DNA of 64,000 bases from JAJPJE01 sp963848375 (GTDB lineage: Bacteria; Acidobacteriota; Terriglobia; Terriglobales; Acidobacteriaceae): assembly GCA_963848375.1 (NCBI GenBank), contig CAWKDK010000014.1, positions 248,001 through 312,000 on the forward strand, written 5' to 3'. Shown here piece by piece: positions 8,905 through 16,593 of this stretch. The position numbers and the translations under genes are program-made. Within the stretch, counting starts at the first letter, position 1, and each line of letters starts with the position of its first letter. The notes under the pieces are model-generated. The model searched no databases. It had not been told where the DNA came from and saw only the letters and a list, made by a program, of their open reading frames with translations.

Positions 8905-9384
8905 TCAGGCTGAAGCCCGCTTCAGTTTCCAAGGCTTAGGCGCGGGAACATCAGATGGAACGACCATCTGCAGTTCTGCGTCGTCGGCCGCAATCAGTGT
9001 TAGCTTCGCCTGAATCGAATCCTCCGAACCATCGGTACTCTTGGTAGTGATACGCAAGATATTGCCATCAACCCGAAGATCAGTGATTGGGTCTGGGGCT
9101 TCGCCGTCGTTTGCCTCAGCTTTAGTAAGTTCGCCAGCGTTATTTAGCTCGATATTGGCGTGGCTTACGGTGCCGACGATTTTGTTTCCGTCAATATGCA
9201 GCGCAATAGTAAGGAAGGCATTACCCTGAAAACTTGCTTTCCAAATCCCAACAAATTGCTTCGCGTTCGTCGCGGTTGCAGGAGTGAGGTGTTGTGCTGA
9301 CGCTGAGGCGCAAAACAACGTGACAGATGCCAAACAGCACAGGGTCGTAAACACTCGGCGAATAGTCTCTCCGAAATCAAACAT
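8905..9384 (-). CDS. Secreted protein of unknown function
   Basis: The ATG at 9384 is chosen over the longer frame because GGAGGG lies 7 bases upstream and a signal peptide follows at once (RVFTTLCCLASVTLFCASASA). The product has 159 residues; the mature part is about 130. It has the alternating polar and hydrophobic pattern of a small beta-barrel: FVGIWKASFQGNAFLTIAL, KIVGTVSHANIEL, ITDLRVDGNILRITTKS, DAELQMVVPSD and a WKLKR end. This resembles lipocalin-like or DUF-type barrels that report solute binding, but I do not recognise the family. Palindromic repeats lie on both sides in opposite orientation. Confidence 0.7.
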   Translation of the reverse strand: MFDFGETIRRVFTTLCCLASVTLFCASASAQHLTPATATNAKQFVGIWKASFQGNAFLTIALHIDGNKIVGTVSHANIELNNAGELTKAEANDGEAPDPITDLRVDGNILRITTKSTDGSEDSIQAKLTLIAADDAELQMVVPSDVPAPKPWKLKRASA

Positions 9385-9470
9385 TTCAAACCCTCCGAAA
9401 ATTAGCAACCCCCGACACGCATCGTTTTCGGTGTTGCTCTGCGCCGTAGAGTTTACCTTCGATTTGTATT

Positions 9471-9507
9471 TGTCACTCACTATCTCAACTTGCGACTGGC
9501 ATCGGCG
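9471..9507. repeat. Palindromic repeat, copy 2 (degenerate)
   Basis: The core ACTCACTATCT is identical to copy 3 at 10580-10628, and the rest (CAACTTGCGACTGGCATCGG) aligns with gaps. The right arm is degraded, so it would fold poorly. It lies about 90 bases upstream of the start at 9384. Confidence 0.5.
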
Positions 9508-9596
9508 AACAGCGGGAGTCACTGTAAACGATTTGTATATGATCGATAGACGCAGGCCGGTGCAACCCGCACCAAAAAGAGAAAGGGCGCTAACTT

Positions 9597-9653
9597 TGGT
9601 GCCCGGAGGGGGATTTGAACCCCCACAACGCTTTCAGGTCTGCGGATTTTAAG
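9597..9653 (-). pseudogene. 3' half of a tRNA-Leu(UAA), probable attachment-site scar
   Basis: Read on the minus strand, this segment starts in an anticodon loop (CTTAAAA, anticodon TAA), continues with an anticodon-stem half TCCGC, a long variable arm, a perfect T-arm (GGGGG-TTCAAAT-CCCCC), the acceptor strand TCCGGGC and a terminal ACCA. The 5' half is absent: bases before CTTAAAA do not pair with TCCGC, and no D-arm can be found. A break exactly at the anticodon loop is typical of tRNA-targeting tyrosine recombinases, which leave the 3' half at the far end of an island. No integrase is visible here. Confidence 0.75.
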
Positions 9654-9887
9654 TAATGTGCCCCCGTTTGATGAACCAGCCCGAGAGAGCGTTCTCGGTT
9701 AACTTCTGCTTCAGATGGCAGCGCTCCTAGTCGCCTCTGGGTGATTCCGAGATATTCCAACTGAAAAGAAACACTCGTTGGATCAGGCATCACACCCGAT
9801 GCAGAAAACTGTCTCTTGTTACTTAACTCCACTTTTGGCGTCTGTTAGGACGGGGGATTACCCCACTGGCATACCATCGGAGAACCC

Positions 9888-10478
9888 ATGACCACACGCA
9901 CTTTGCTCAAGTTCAGCGTGGCCGCGGCCCTCATGGGCTTGTGGGGCCTCAGTTTTGCTAGCCAGGATCACCTGCAGCCGCGACAGGGCGACGACCTCTC
10001 CGGCCTCCACGCCTTCGACCTGCGGGCCGGATGCTGGATCTACCACAACCATGTGCTGAAGGAGCGGCTGGCCAACAACCACGACTGGTTCGATTACGAC
10101 AGCATCCAGCATCTGTGGATCACGATGGGTGGCTACGGCAACATGGACGACAACGAGATGCGCAGGCCGGACGGCACCTATTACGGTCTGACGGTGCGCA
10201 CCTATGACCCTAAGACCGGCACCTGGTCCATCTGGTGGCACGACAGCCGCAACCCCGGCGATCTGGACCCGCCGGTGAAGGGACGCTTCAAGGACGGCGT
10301 GGGCACCTTCTACTCCGATGATACTCTGCGCGGCAAGCCCATCAAGGTGCGCTTCACCTGGTCGGGTATCACCGCCACCGCCGCCCACTGGGAACAGGCT
10401 TTCTCCGGTGACGGGGGCAAGACCTGGGAGACCAACTGGACCGCGGACTTCAGCAAGATCGATTGCAAAGCCAACTGA
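9888..10478 (+). CDS. Secreted protein of unknown function, GC-rich and likely acquired
   Basis: The product has 196 residues. The signal peptide is about 1-25 (LLKFSVAAALMGLWGLSFAS). The mature part has an Asp- and Trp-rich pattern: DLSGLHAFDLRAGCW, VLKERLANNHDW, GGYGNMDDNEMRRPDGTYYG, TWSIWWHDSRNP and WEQAFSGDGGKTWETNW. This fits DUF1579-like proteins that sample a lipocalin or calycin fold, found in soil proteobacteria, but the match is from memory of the pattern. The gene is visibly richer in G+C at third positions than its neighbours and sits next to the tRNA scar, so horizontal gain is likely. Confidence 0.8.
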   Translation: MTTRTLLKFSVAAALMGLWGLSFASQDHLQPRQGDDLSGLHAFDLRAGCWIYHNHVLKERLANNHDWFDYDSIQHLWITMGGYGNMDDNEMRRPDGTYYGLTVRTYDPKTGTWSIWWHDSRNPGDLDPPVKGRFKDGVGTFYSDDTLRGKPIKVRFTWSGITATAAHWEQAFSGDGGKTWETNWTADFSKIDCKAN

Positions 10479-10492
10479 GGGAGCTGCTATTT

Positions 10493-10567
10493 GTGGTCAC
10501 CATCGTCCTCGTTGCAGCGTTCGTCATTCTAGCGGTGCTTGGCCGCCGCTCCGCTGAATCCAAATAG
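10493..10567 (+). CDS. Small predicted membrane peptide (24 residues)
   Basis: The GTG start at 10493 lies 15 bases after the preceding stop and has GAGGGAG about 10 bases upstream. The product is a single hydrophobic segment (VTIVLVAAFVILAVLG) with a basic tail GRRSAESK, as expected for a one-pass small membrane protein. It shares the high G+C of the preceding gene and could be co-transcribed with it. It may also be chance; conservation next to homologues of the 9888 gene would decide. Confidence 0.4.
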   Translation: MVTIVLVAAFVILAVLGRRSAESK

Positions 10568-10579
10568 CTGTCGGTAAAT

Positions 10580-10628
10580 CTCCATACCACTCACTATCTG
10601 AACCTGAGATACGGAGTGGTATTCTCCG
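10580..10628. repeat. Palindromic repeat, copy 3
   Basis: A nested hairpin: outer arms CCATACCACTC and GAGTGGTAT, inner arms TATCT and AGATA around GAACCTG. It is the best-preserved of the three copies (8839-8885, 9471-9507). It has no T-tract, so it is not an ordinary terminator. Confidence 0.7.
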
Positions 10629-10738
10629 TACAACGAATCCCAATTTCAGATAGCCGGCTGCCTCCTTCTCGATATGTTGGCATGAAGTGCGAGCCCGCCG
10701 CCGAGTCGCTATCGGCAGCGGGCCGTGTCTATCGGTGA

Positions 10739-11485
10739 TTAGCGGAGGCCGCCACCAGCGCGGACCAGTTCGCCAGTGATCCACTTAGCATCGTTCGAGG
10801 CGAGGAAGGTGGCGACGGTGGCGATGTCATCGACCTGGCCGATACGGCCGAGCGGGGTCTGCGCGACGGCGCCTTTTTCGAAGTCGGAGCCAATGAAGCC
10901 CGCGGCGTGCACGCCTTCCGTCTCCACCATGCCGGGGTTGATGGAGTTAACGCGGATTTTACGAGCACCGAGCTCCCTGGCGAGGACGCCGGAGATGGCG
11001 TCGACAGCGCCCTTGGTGCCGGTGTACACCGTGCTGTTCGGCGGCGTCAGGCTGCTGACAACCGAGCCGATATTAATGATACTGGCGCCCTCGCCGAGAT
11101 GAGGGACGGCGGCTTGCGTGGTGAGCAGGAGGCCAAGCACGTTGATGTTGAATATTTTGTGAAACTGCTCTTCGGTGATGGCCTCGATCGGCGAGAACTC
11201 GTAGACACCCGAGTTGTTGACAAGGATGTCGAGACGGCCGAAGTTCTTGATGGCAGCGTCGATGAGGCCTTTGGCTTCCGCAGCCTTAGATACGTCTCCG
11301 CCGACGGCAACGGCCTTACCACCTGCCTTGGTGATTGCGGTAACGACGGCATCGGCACCGGCCTTGCTAGATGCGTAATTGACGATGACGGAGGCGCCTT
11401 CGGCGGCGAGCGATTTAGCGATGGCGGCTCCGATTCCCTTGGAAGCCCCGGTGACGACTGCGACTTTTCCTGTGAGCTTGCTCAT
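10739..11485 (-). CDS. SDR-family oxidoreductase
   Basis: A 248-residue classical short-chain dehydrogenase/reductase. The NAD(P)-binding TGASKGIG is at 12-19, NNSG at 90-93 and the catalytic Ser141, Tyr154 and Lys158 are in place (INIGSVVSS, then STVYTGTKGA). The C-terminus ends WITGELVRAGGGLR. Asn36 and the following residues after the second beta strand (VNYASSK) fit NADP preference, but the substrate cannot be told. The gene is divergent from the ArsR-type regulator at 11637, with an inverted repeat between them, suggesting control by that regulator. Confidence 0.92.
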   Translation of the reverse strand: MSKLTGKVAVVTGASKGIGAAIAKSLAAEGASVIVNYASSKAGADAVVTAITKAGGKAVAVGGDVSKAAEAKGLIDAAIKNFGRLDILVNNSGVYEFSPIEAITEEQFHKIFNINVLGLLLTTQAAVPHLGEGASIINIGSVVSSLTPPNSTVYTGTKGAVDAISGVLARELGARKIRVNSINPGMVETEGVHAAGFIGSDFEKGAVAQTPLGRIGQVDDIATVATFLASNDAKWITGELVRAGGGLR

Positions 11486-11592
11486 ATCCTTATCCCTATC
11501 CCTTTTTCTGATTTCGAAAGTCTTCGGAGCTGCTGCGCTACGCTGCTCCGCATTTCGTTCCGGTAGATAGATGGAGTCAGCCCCGAGATAGA

Positions 11593-11623
11593 TTCAATAG
11601 TTCCGAAATAACGAACTATTGAA
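11593..11623. promoter_or_regulatory. Perfect inverted repeat, probable operator
   Basis: TTCAATAGTTC (11593-11603) and GAACTATTGAA (11613-11623) are perfect 11-base arms separated by 9 bases. The site lies between two divergent genes, 14 bases before the ATG of the ArsR-type regulator. Its position next to the ribosome site suits autorepression. It is not a terminator since no T-tract follows. Confidence 0.7.
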
Positions 11624-11636
11624 CCTTTTCGCTGGA

Positions 11637-12032
11637 ATGGCTACTCTTAAGGATGTGCGGCCCCTGTTTCATCCATCGATTGAGGACATTACGGTTGAGG
11701 GAATTCTCCATGCCTTGTCTGATCCTGTCAGGGCCGCTATCTATGCGGATATCGTGGCGCAGGAATGCTCACATAACTGCTCGATGTTTCTGAGAGTTAG
11801 CGATAAGACGATCCCGAAGTCCACGCTCTCCGAACACTTCAGGGCGCTGAGAGAGGCGGGATTGATCCGCGGCGAGCGACGTGGCGTGGAGATGCACAAC
11901 ACCTCGCGTTGCACGGAGATCGAGCGACGCTTCCCAGGGCTGATTCGAGCGATCGTCAACGCACACGCGATCCAATCGAAGGATGAAGCTCGAACCAAGA
12001 AACCTGCGGCGAAGAGATCTGCCAAGCGGTGA
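11637..12032 (+). CDS. ArsR-type winged-helix transcriptional regulator
   Basis: I take the ATG at 11637 (131 residues); a TTG at 11619 in the same frame would overlap the inverted repeat. The winged helix runs from ILHALSDPVRAAIYADI through KSTLSEHFRALREAGLIRGE to the wing RRGVEMHNTS, the layout of ArsR/SmtB-type regulators. The two Cys and His in QECSHNC could bind metal or respond to oxidants, but no classical ELCVCDL metal box is seen. The tail is Lys/Arg-rich. The divergent SDR and the perfect palindrome suggest it controls itself and that oxidoreductase. Confidence 0.8.
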   Translation: MATLKDVRPLFHPSIEDITVEGILHALSDPVRAAIYADIVAQECSHNCSMFLRVSDKTIPKSTLSEHFRALREAGLIRGERRGVEMHNTSRCTEIERRFPGLIRAIVNAHAIQSKDEARTKKPAAKRSAKR

Positions 12033-12164
12033 CACCCATCCAACCCCAGACGAAACTGAATATCCCAGCTGCGTTCGAAAGCTGAGTAGCCCCGTCCTTT
12101 TCTTCCGCCCACCATCAAAAGGAATGCGACGGCGTGTTGCCGGGCGCTGAAAGGATCAGGAGCA

Positions 12165-12896
12165 ATGGGAAAACTGGAAGGCAAGGTTGCCGTGATTACA
12201 GGAGCTACTTCAGGCATGGCGTTGGCTACGGCCAAACTCTTCGTCGAGGAAGGGGCGTACGTCTTCATCACGGGCAGACGCAAGGAAACGCTCGATCAAG
12301 CGGTGAAAGCGATCGGGAAGAATGTGACGGGCGTGCAGGCTGACTCTTCGAAGCTTGATGATCTCGACCGACTCTATGCAACGGTGAAGAAGGAGAAGGG
12401 CGGGATTGATGTGCTCTTCGCCAGCGCTGGCGGCGGAGAGCTCGGGCCGCTGGGCAGCATCACCGAAGAGCAATTCGACAGGACCTTCGGATTGAATGTG
12501 CGCGGAACGCTGTTCACGGTGCAGAAAGCATTGCCGCTGTTCAGCGATGGTGGTTCGATCATCCTGAACGCGTCCATTGCCGGCGTGAAGGGCTTCCCGG
12601 GGGCGGGTGTCTACTCCGCGAGTAAAGCGGCAGTGCGTTCGTTTGCGCGGACCTGGACGGTGGAACTGAAGGATCGAAAGATTCGCGTGAATGTGCTGAG
12701 TCCGGGGACGATCGATACTGCGATTCTCGACGTCTTTCCACAGGAAGCTAAGGACTTTTTTGTCTCACTGATTCCGTGGCGAAGGATGGGACGTCCGGAG
12801 GAGATTGCGACAGCGGTGCTCTTCCTCGCATCGAGCGACTCGAGTTTTGTGACGGGGATTGAATTGTTTGTGGATGGCGGCGCGGCGCAGATCTGA
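12165..12896 (+). CDS. SDR-family oxidoreductase
   Basis: A 243-residue SDR with AGGAG a few bases before the ATG. The nucleotide-binding motif is TGATSGMA (12-19), where the usual GIG is replaced by GMA. The catalytic set Ser137, Tyr150 and Lys154 is intact (NASIAG, VYSASKAAV). The acidic position after the second strand is replaced by GRRKE, favouring NADP. The C-terminus FVTGIELFVDGGAAQI is standard. It lies 132 bases after the ArsR-type gene in the same direction and may share its regulation. Confidence 0.92.
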   Translation: MGKLEGKVAVITGATSGMALATAKLFVEEGAYVFITGRRKETLDQAVKAIGKNVTGVQADSSKLDDLDRLYATVKKEKGGIDVLFASAGGGELGPLGSITEEQFDRTFGLNVRGTLFTVQKALPLFSDGGSIILNASIAGVKGFPGAGVYSASKAAVRSFARTWTVELKDRKIRVNVLSPGTIDTAILDVFPQEAKDFFVSLIPWRRMGRPEEIATAVLFLASSDSSFVTGIELFVDGGAAQI

Positions 12897-12948
12897 GGCG
12901 AGGGCTGCCGAGGTCGGCTGCCCCCACGTGTTCAGAGGGCAGTGGACT

Positions 12949-14532
12949 TTATCCAAACCAGCGGAAGGTTTTCCAGAATTCGGGCCAAGCTTGGCGAAGA
13001 TTCCTGCATACGAATACGTCGGTGTAGTCGCCGACCGCAGCGTTCCTGATGCCGTAGCGGTTTGTGAGGTGACCAGCTAAGACGCAAGATTCGAAGAAGC
13101 GCTCAAGGTAGAGATCGCGAGGGGAGCCCACGGTAATTACGGTCTGTGGAGGAGGATCGCCGTATCCACGAAGCCAGTGGGAATTTGATCCGCTGATCGC
13201 ACGCGGCAATCCATAGGCCGGTCCGTAAAGATTGAGTGCGCCAGCCTCACCGGCGTCGCCTGCAAGAATGCCGAGTTGTGCGCGGTCCGCGGCGGGCAGG
13301 GAGTCGCGAATCCCGGCGACGGTCTCCGTCATTTCTTTCCAGCCGAACTCTTCGCTGAAGTTGCCGCCGTTGAGGTTGTCGCAGAAGTTCCACCAAGCAG
13401 AAGCGGGGGATGGTATTCGCAACACAATGAGAATGACAATTGCGCCGTTGATCAGAAGCGATTGCCACGTGGTTGTACGGACCCATGCTTGGCGTGCCGG
13501 AGAGCCGGCGTGCATCCAATGCTCGAGCCAAACCGCTCCGGCAGCGATGAGCATTGGGTAAGCAGGGGCGAGATAGTATTCGCGTCCTCGCGCCAGGAAT
13601 AAAGCCAGGAACGGAACGACAAACATCCACCCGATCATGCGATAACGCTTCCCCGCAGCTGTGAAGAACAGGAAATACAAACCTGCCAGCCACAAGGGCA
13701 CGCTCATGACGGCAGTGTTGCTCCATAGCTGTTTGTGAAGGAATCCATCGGCACGGCCAAGGCCGACGTCGCGCGCATGAATGCTCTTGAGAAACTGCAA
13801 GGTGGCGAAGTCGTGGTGAATTTGCCAGATCAGGTTGGGCAGGAAGATCAAGACACAGACGGCAACACCGCACCAGAACCATGGACTGCGAAGATGACGA
13901 CGCGCGCTAGTGAAGAGAACGCCGGCGAGAACTCCCGCCGCGAAGAAAGCCATGGTGTACTTGGTCATCAGGCCGGCACCGATTGCGGCTCCGATGGCGA
14001 GCCACCAGCGCTGGTTTTCTGACTTGAGCAAGCGAACGACCAGATAGGCGCTCAAGACCCACCAGAGATAATCGAAGCTCGTGTACATCAAAACCGATGC
14101 GTGGAATAGCGCAACGGGAGAGATGGCGGCCGCGACGGCGGCAAAAAATTGCGCGAAGCGACGACCTCCGAGATCGCGAGCCATTAAGCCGGTTAGCACG
14201 ATGACCGTGCTGAGTGCCAGAGTGGCGGAAAGACGCATGCCAAGGAGCGAAGGTCCGAAGAGCGTGAACGCTATGCGCGCGAGGAGCGGAGTAAGCGGCG
14301 GGTAGGCGACGTATCCCCAGGCGAGGTGGCGTCCGTCGTCCAGAGAGGCGAGTTCGTCGCGATGAAAGCCGTAACGGCCGTTGGTCAGCGTGTGCAGGAG
14401 GATGCTAACGGCGGCAAGAAGGAGGAGACTGCCGATTTCGGAGTGAGCAATTCTCTGGCATGCATGCCAAAGCCGAGAAAGCGTGGTCCTTGCTGGGATG
14501 ACATTCGGACTTAAGGCCGGCGTATGGGACAT
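12949..14532 (-). CDS. GT39-like membrane glycosyltransferase
   Basis: A 527-residue polytopic protein. The first periplasmic loop reads YGFHRDELASLDDGRHLAWG followed by YVAYPPLTPLLAR. This matches the acidic catalytic loop of lipid-linked sugar transferases of the PMT/ArnT type (GT39/GT83). About ten hydrophobic segments follow up to residue 330, then REYYLAPAYPMLIAAGAVW. The C-terminal 170 residues form a soluble domain with PRAISGSNSHWLRGYGDPPPQ and VITVGSPRDLYLERFF. The family moves a sugar from a polyprenyl-phosphate donor to protein, lipid A or wall polymer; the acceptor here is unknown. Confidence 0.85.
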   Translation of the reverse strand: MSHTPALSPNVIPARTTLSRLWHACQRIAHSEIGSLLLLAAVSILLHTLTNGRYGFHRDELASLDDGRHLAWGYVAYPPLTPLLARIAFTLFGPSLLGMRLSATLALSTVIVLTGLMARDLGGRRFAQFFAAVAAAISPVALFHASVLMYTSFDYLWWVLSAYLVVRLLKSENQRWWLAIGAAIGAGLMTKYTMAFFAAGVLAGVLFTSARRHLRSPWFWCGVAVCVLIFLPNLIWQIHHDFATLQFLKSIHARDVGLGRADGFLHKQLWSNTAVMSVPLWLAGLYFLFFTAAGKRYRMIGWMFVVPFLALFLARGREYYLAPAYPMLIAAGAVWLEHWMHAGSPARQAWVRTTTWQSLLINGAIVILIVLRIPSPASAWWNFCDNLNGGNFSEEFGWKEMTETVAGIRDSLPAADRAQLGILAGDAGEAGALNLYGPAYGLPRAISGSNSHWLRGYGDPPPQTVITVGSPRDLYLERFFESCVLAGHLTNRYGIRNAAVGDYTDVFVCRNLRQAWPEFWKTFRWFG

Positions 14533-14655
14533 GGCTGCGAGCTCGGGAAGAATGAGTAGGCGGAGTCTCCGCTGGAAGACTTCCGTCGGGCGAAGAGTAA
14601 CGCAAAGAGTTTTCTATGTGCTGTGACGAGGAGCTAATTTTTCGACGAATGTGTG

Positions 14656-14680
14656 AGACAGGCGGGATTGCCTGTCCCAC
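14656..14680. repeat. Short hairpin repeat ending CCCAC
   Basis: Arms GACAGGC and GCCTGTC around GGGATT, followed by CCAC. It belongs to the same layout class as the hairpins at 8233, 16749, 25993, 55408 and 56114, which have different arms but the same GCCAC/CCCAC ending. Confidence 0.55.
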
Positions 14681-14695
14681 ATACTACAAAGGTAC

Positions 14696-15403
14696 TCAGC
14701 GCAGAATGGCGTTCGCGATGTTCACCCATCCAGGAGGCGCTGCCAGATATGCGTACAACGTAATGCCTTGGGCGACGATGAGAGCCGGGAGCGCGTAGCG
14801 ATACACGGGATGAACGGTCCGGGTGACGATCAGGTCGCGCAGAATGGCAATCACCAGCAGCAGATCCACGCCGGCGTAGAACCAATGATCGGCGAAAGCG
14901 TGGATCGGGAAGCGCCCGAACGCGGCATCAGTTAGCAGGCAACAGCTGATCAGCATGAGCCGCCGATGATATTCGGGCTTGGTTCGGAAATAGATGGCGA
15001 GTGCGAATACGGCGCCGAATATGAACATGTCGGACAGAGGAATCGCCAAAAACTGCAGCGAGTCGTCGAAGCGATGGTGAAGGATGTTGTAGCGGGCCAT
15101 GGTGATCCCAGTACTAATTCCAACGACAACCATCGCGCTGGCCCACGCGACGCCGAACCAGCCGAGCGTGCGATGAATACGCACGTTATGGGTTCGCACC
15201 AGCGTGGACTGCAGAACAAAGAAAAACAGCCAGCCGAAAAAGAGACTTCCGTGGACCCAAAGAATCCAGGGACGCGGCATGTCTGGATGCAGGAGATTGC
15301 TGTTGACGGTATGGCTGAAGCCGTAGATCACGATGCCGGTGATCAGCAGCGACATGATGAAGTAGAAATACTGGTCCCCTGAAACGGCACGCTTGGTCGT
15401 CAT
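14696..15403 (-). CDS. Multi-pass membrane protein of unknown function
   Basis: Start placed at ATG 15403 because GAGG lies a few bases upstream and the sequence before it in the longer frame looks non-coding. The product has 235 residues and about seven hydrophobic segments: YFYFIMSLLITGIVIYGFSH, WILWVHGSLFFGWLFFFVLQ, FGVAWASAMVVVGISTGI, LSDMFIFGAVFALAIYF, LMLISCCLLTD and two near the C-terminus. Charged loops carry RTHNVRIHRTLGW and KPEYHRRLM; the paired histidines could bind heme or metal. The pattern resembles small membrane proteins annotated only as DUF families. Confidence 0.75.
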   Translation of the reverse strand: MTTKRAVSGDQYFYFIMSLLITGIVIYGFSHTVNSNLLHPDMPRPWILWVHGSLFFGWLFFFVLQSTLVRTHNVRIHRTLGWFGVAWASAMVVVGISTGITMARYNILHHRFDDSLQFLAIPLSDMFIFGAVFALAIYFRTKPEYHRRLMLISCCLLTDAAFGRFPIHAFADHWFYAGVDLLLVIAILRDLIVTRTVHPVYRYALPALIVAQGITLYAYLAAPPGWVNIANAILR

Positions 15404-15470
15404 GAGGCCTCGATGGGTACAGTGGGTGGAATTGAGTGCGCGGATTCTAACAGAGAGCCGTTGGATTTCG

Positions 15471-15499
15471 TTGACAGGCGTACAAAGACTGGCTATGCT
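15471..15499 (+). promoter_or_regulatory. Sigma-70-type promoter
   Basis: TTGACA (15471-15476), a 17-base spacer and TATGCT (15494-15499). It would start transcription near 15506 and leave a leader of about 110 bases before the secreted HExxH protein at 15618. Confidence 0.6.
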
Positions 15500-15617
15500 G
15501 CGCGGCACAGGGGCGATGACAGTGGTTCACTTCCTGGTTTGATCTTCAGTAAAGCAATCATTCTTATACATAGTTTTGGCACGAACAGAGCTGTAGATCC
15601 GCGGACCTGCAGGACGG

Positions 15618-16256
15618 ATGCGAATGAAAGTCGCCTCGTCTGTTTCGGCAAAACTCGCCACCGTAGCGTTGATCTCTGCCGTTCTTCTGGTCTTGCCGGC
15701 GACGGGTTTCGCGCAAGCGAACTCGGTGTTGCGCACCTATCGTGCCAGCAACTGGACCACGCAGACATTTCTTTGTGACAACCGAGTCGCCGTGAGCGAG
15801 TGCAAGAGCGAGGTTGAGATTCTGAAGACGCATATGCAGGCGTATCCCGTGGGTCAACTGGGCGCATGGACGTGGGTGCTGGTGAGGTCCGATCGATGGA
15901 AAGATCTGGGACTGGATTCGGCGTCGCCGGCCTACACTGCCATGGAAGAGCGGTTGACGTTGATCGACGAGTCCATGCTGGTGGAAAAGAACGCGCCTCG
16001 AACGGAAGAGCTGATGCGCAAGTTCGAACTTCCGCTGCCGGAACTTGTCGATTTCGCGGTGACTCACGAGATGGGTCACGCACTGTGCGGATTTAAAGAA
16101 GAGGGCAAGGCGGATGCCGTTGGGAGACGATTACGCGAAGGCAAACTTCCTTATTGTGCTATCCCGGTGAAGATGCACGACAAGTTTCCGGTGAAGGTGC
16201 AAGCGGATGTGTGGGGCGGCACGACACAGGAAGCGGTGGTGGCGGCGAGCAAGTGA
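15618..16256 (+). CDS. Secreted zinc-peptidase-like protein (HExxH)
   Basis: The product has 212 residues. Signal peptide about 1-33 (VALISAVLLVLPATGFAQA). HEMGH at 150-154 in VDFAVTHEMGHALC fits the HExxH zinc site of metallopeptidases, and EEGKADAVGRRL just after offers a glutamate third ligand as in gluzincin-type enzymes, though at unusually short spacing. Three cysteines (53, 62, 157) may form disulfides. It is small for a free peptidase, so a narrow-specificity or regulatory enzyme is possible. A clear promoter lies upstream at 15471. Confidence 0.75.
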   Translation: MRMKVASSVSAKLATVALISAVLLVLPATGFAQANSVLRTYRASNWTTQTFLCDNRVAVSECKSEVEILKTHMQAYPVGQLGAWTWVLVRSDRWKDLGLDSASPAYTAMEERLTLIDESMLVEKNAPRTEELMRKFELPLPELVDFAVTHEMGHALCGFKEEGKADAVGRRLREGKLPYCAIPVKMHDKFPVKVQADVWGGTTQEAVVAASK

Positions 16257-16290
16257 AAGGAGTTGCCGTTCGAGTTAGCCGCTCGCTCGG

Positions 16291-16593
16291 CTATACTTCG
16301 CTTCCTGCCTGAGATGAGGTGTCAGTATCACGCACTTTGCTTGAAAGACTATTCGCTGCATCTACCACTGCAACCACGTCTTGGAATGGAAGATCATTGG
16401 TAACTCCGTCCACAAAGACAACCCAGTCCGCACGGCGACTCAGCTCTTTTTTGAGCGCATCATGTAAATTTCCGAATTTGATCTCATTTCCGTTCAGGAG
16501 GAATTGCGGCGAATCGTTTTTTGTTCTCACTACGCTGGACCACAAGCGGTGAAACCGCGAATTAGGCGAATCGAAAGTAACTGAGCCGTGCAC
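16291..16593 (-). CDS. ExbD/TolR-like periplasmic domain without membrane anchor
   Basis: Residues 29-85 (FLLNGNEIKFGNLHDALKKE, then LSRRADWVVFVDGVTNDL and PFQDVVAVVDAANSL) follow the C-terminal periplasmic domain of ExbD/TolR, where the consensus is an NG turn, a helix, VYV-AD, VP-Y/F-VV-VMDAA. ExbD works with ExbB and TonB in proton-driven energy transfer. The N-terminal transmembrane helix with its key Asp is missing, so this is a free domain, a remnant, or a gene whose start is lost to a frame change. The first 28 residues look non-coding. Confidence 0.45.
   Translation of the reverse strand: MHGSVTFDSPNSRFHRLWSSVVRTKNDSPQFLLNGNEIKFGNLHDALKKELSRRADWVVFVDGVTNDLPFQDVVAVVDAANSLSSKVRDTDTSSQAGSEV

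Noticed and set aside
9597..9653. A working tRNA-Leu gene
   Set aside because: The acceptor 5' strand, D-arm and 5' anticodon stem are missing and the upstream bases do not pair with the 3' half.
8839..10628. Integron attC sites for the three palindromes
   Set aside because: The conserved core GTTRRRY and its partner RYYYAAC are not found at the right places, and the adjoining genes are not all in one orientation.
14533..14695. Minus-strand ORFs of 60-90 residues between the GT39 gene and the membrane protein
   Set aside because: They overlap a hairpin repeat, have no ribosome site and show no protein-like pattern.
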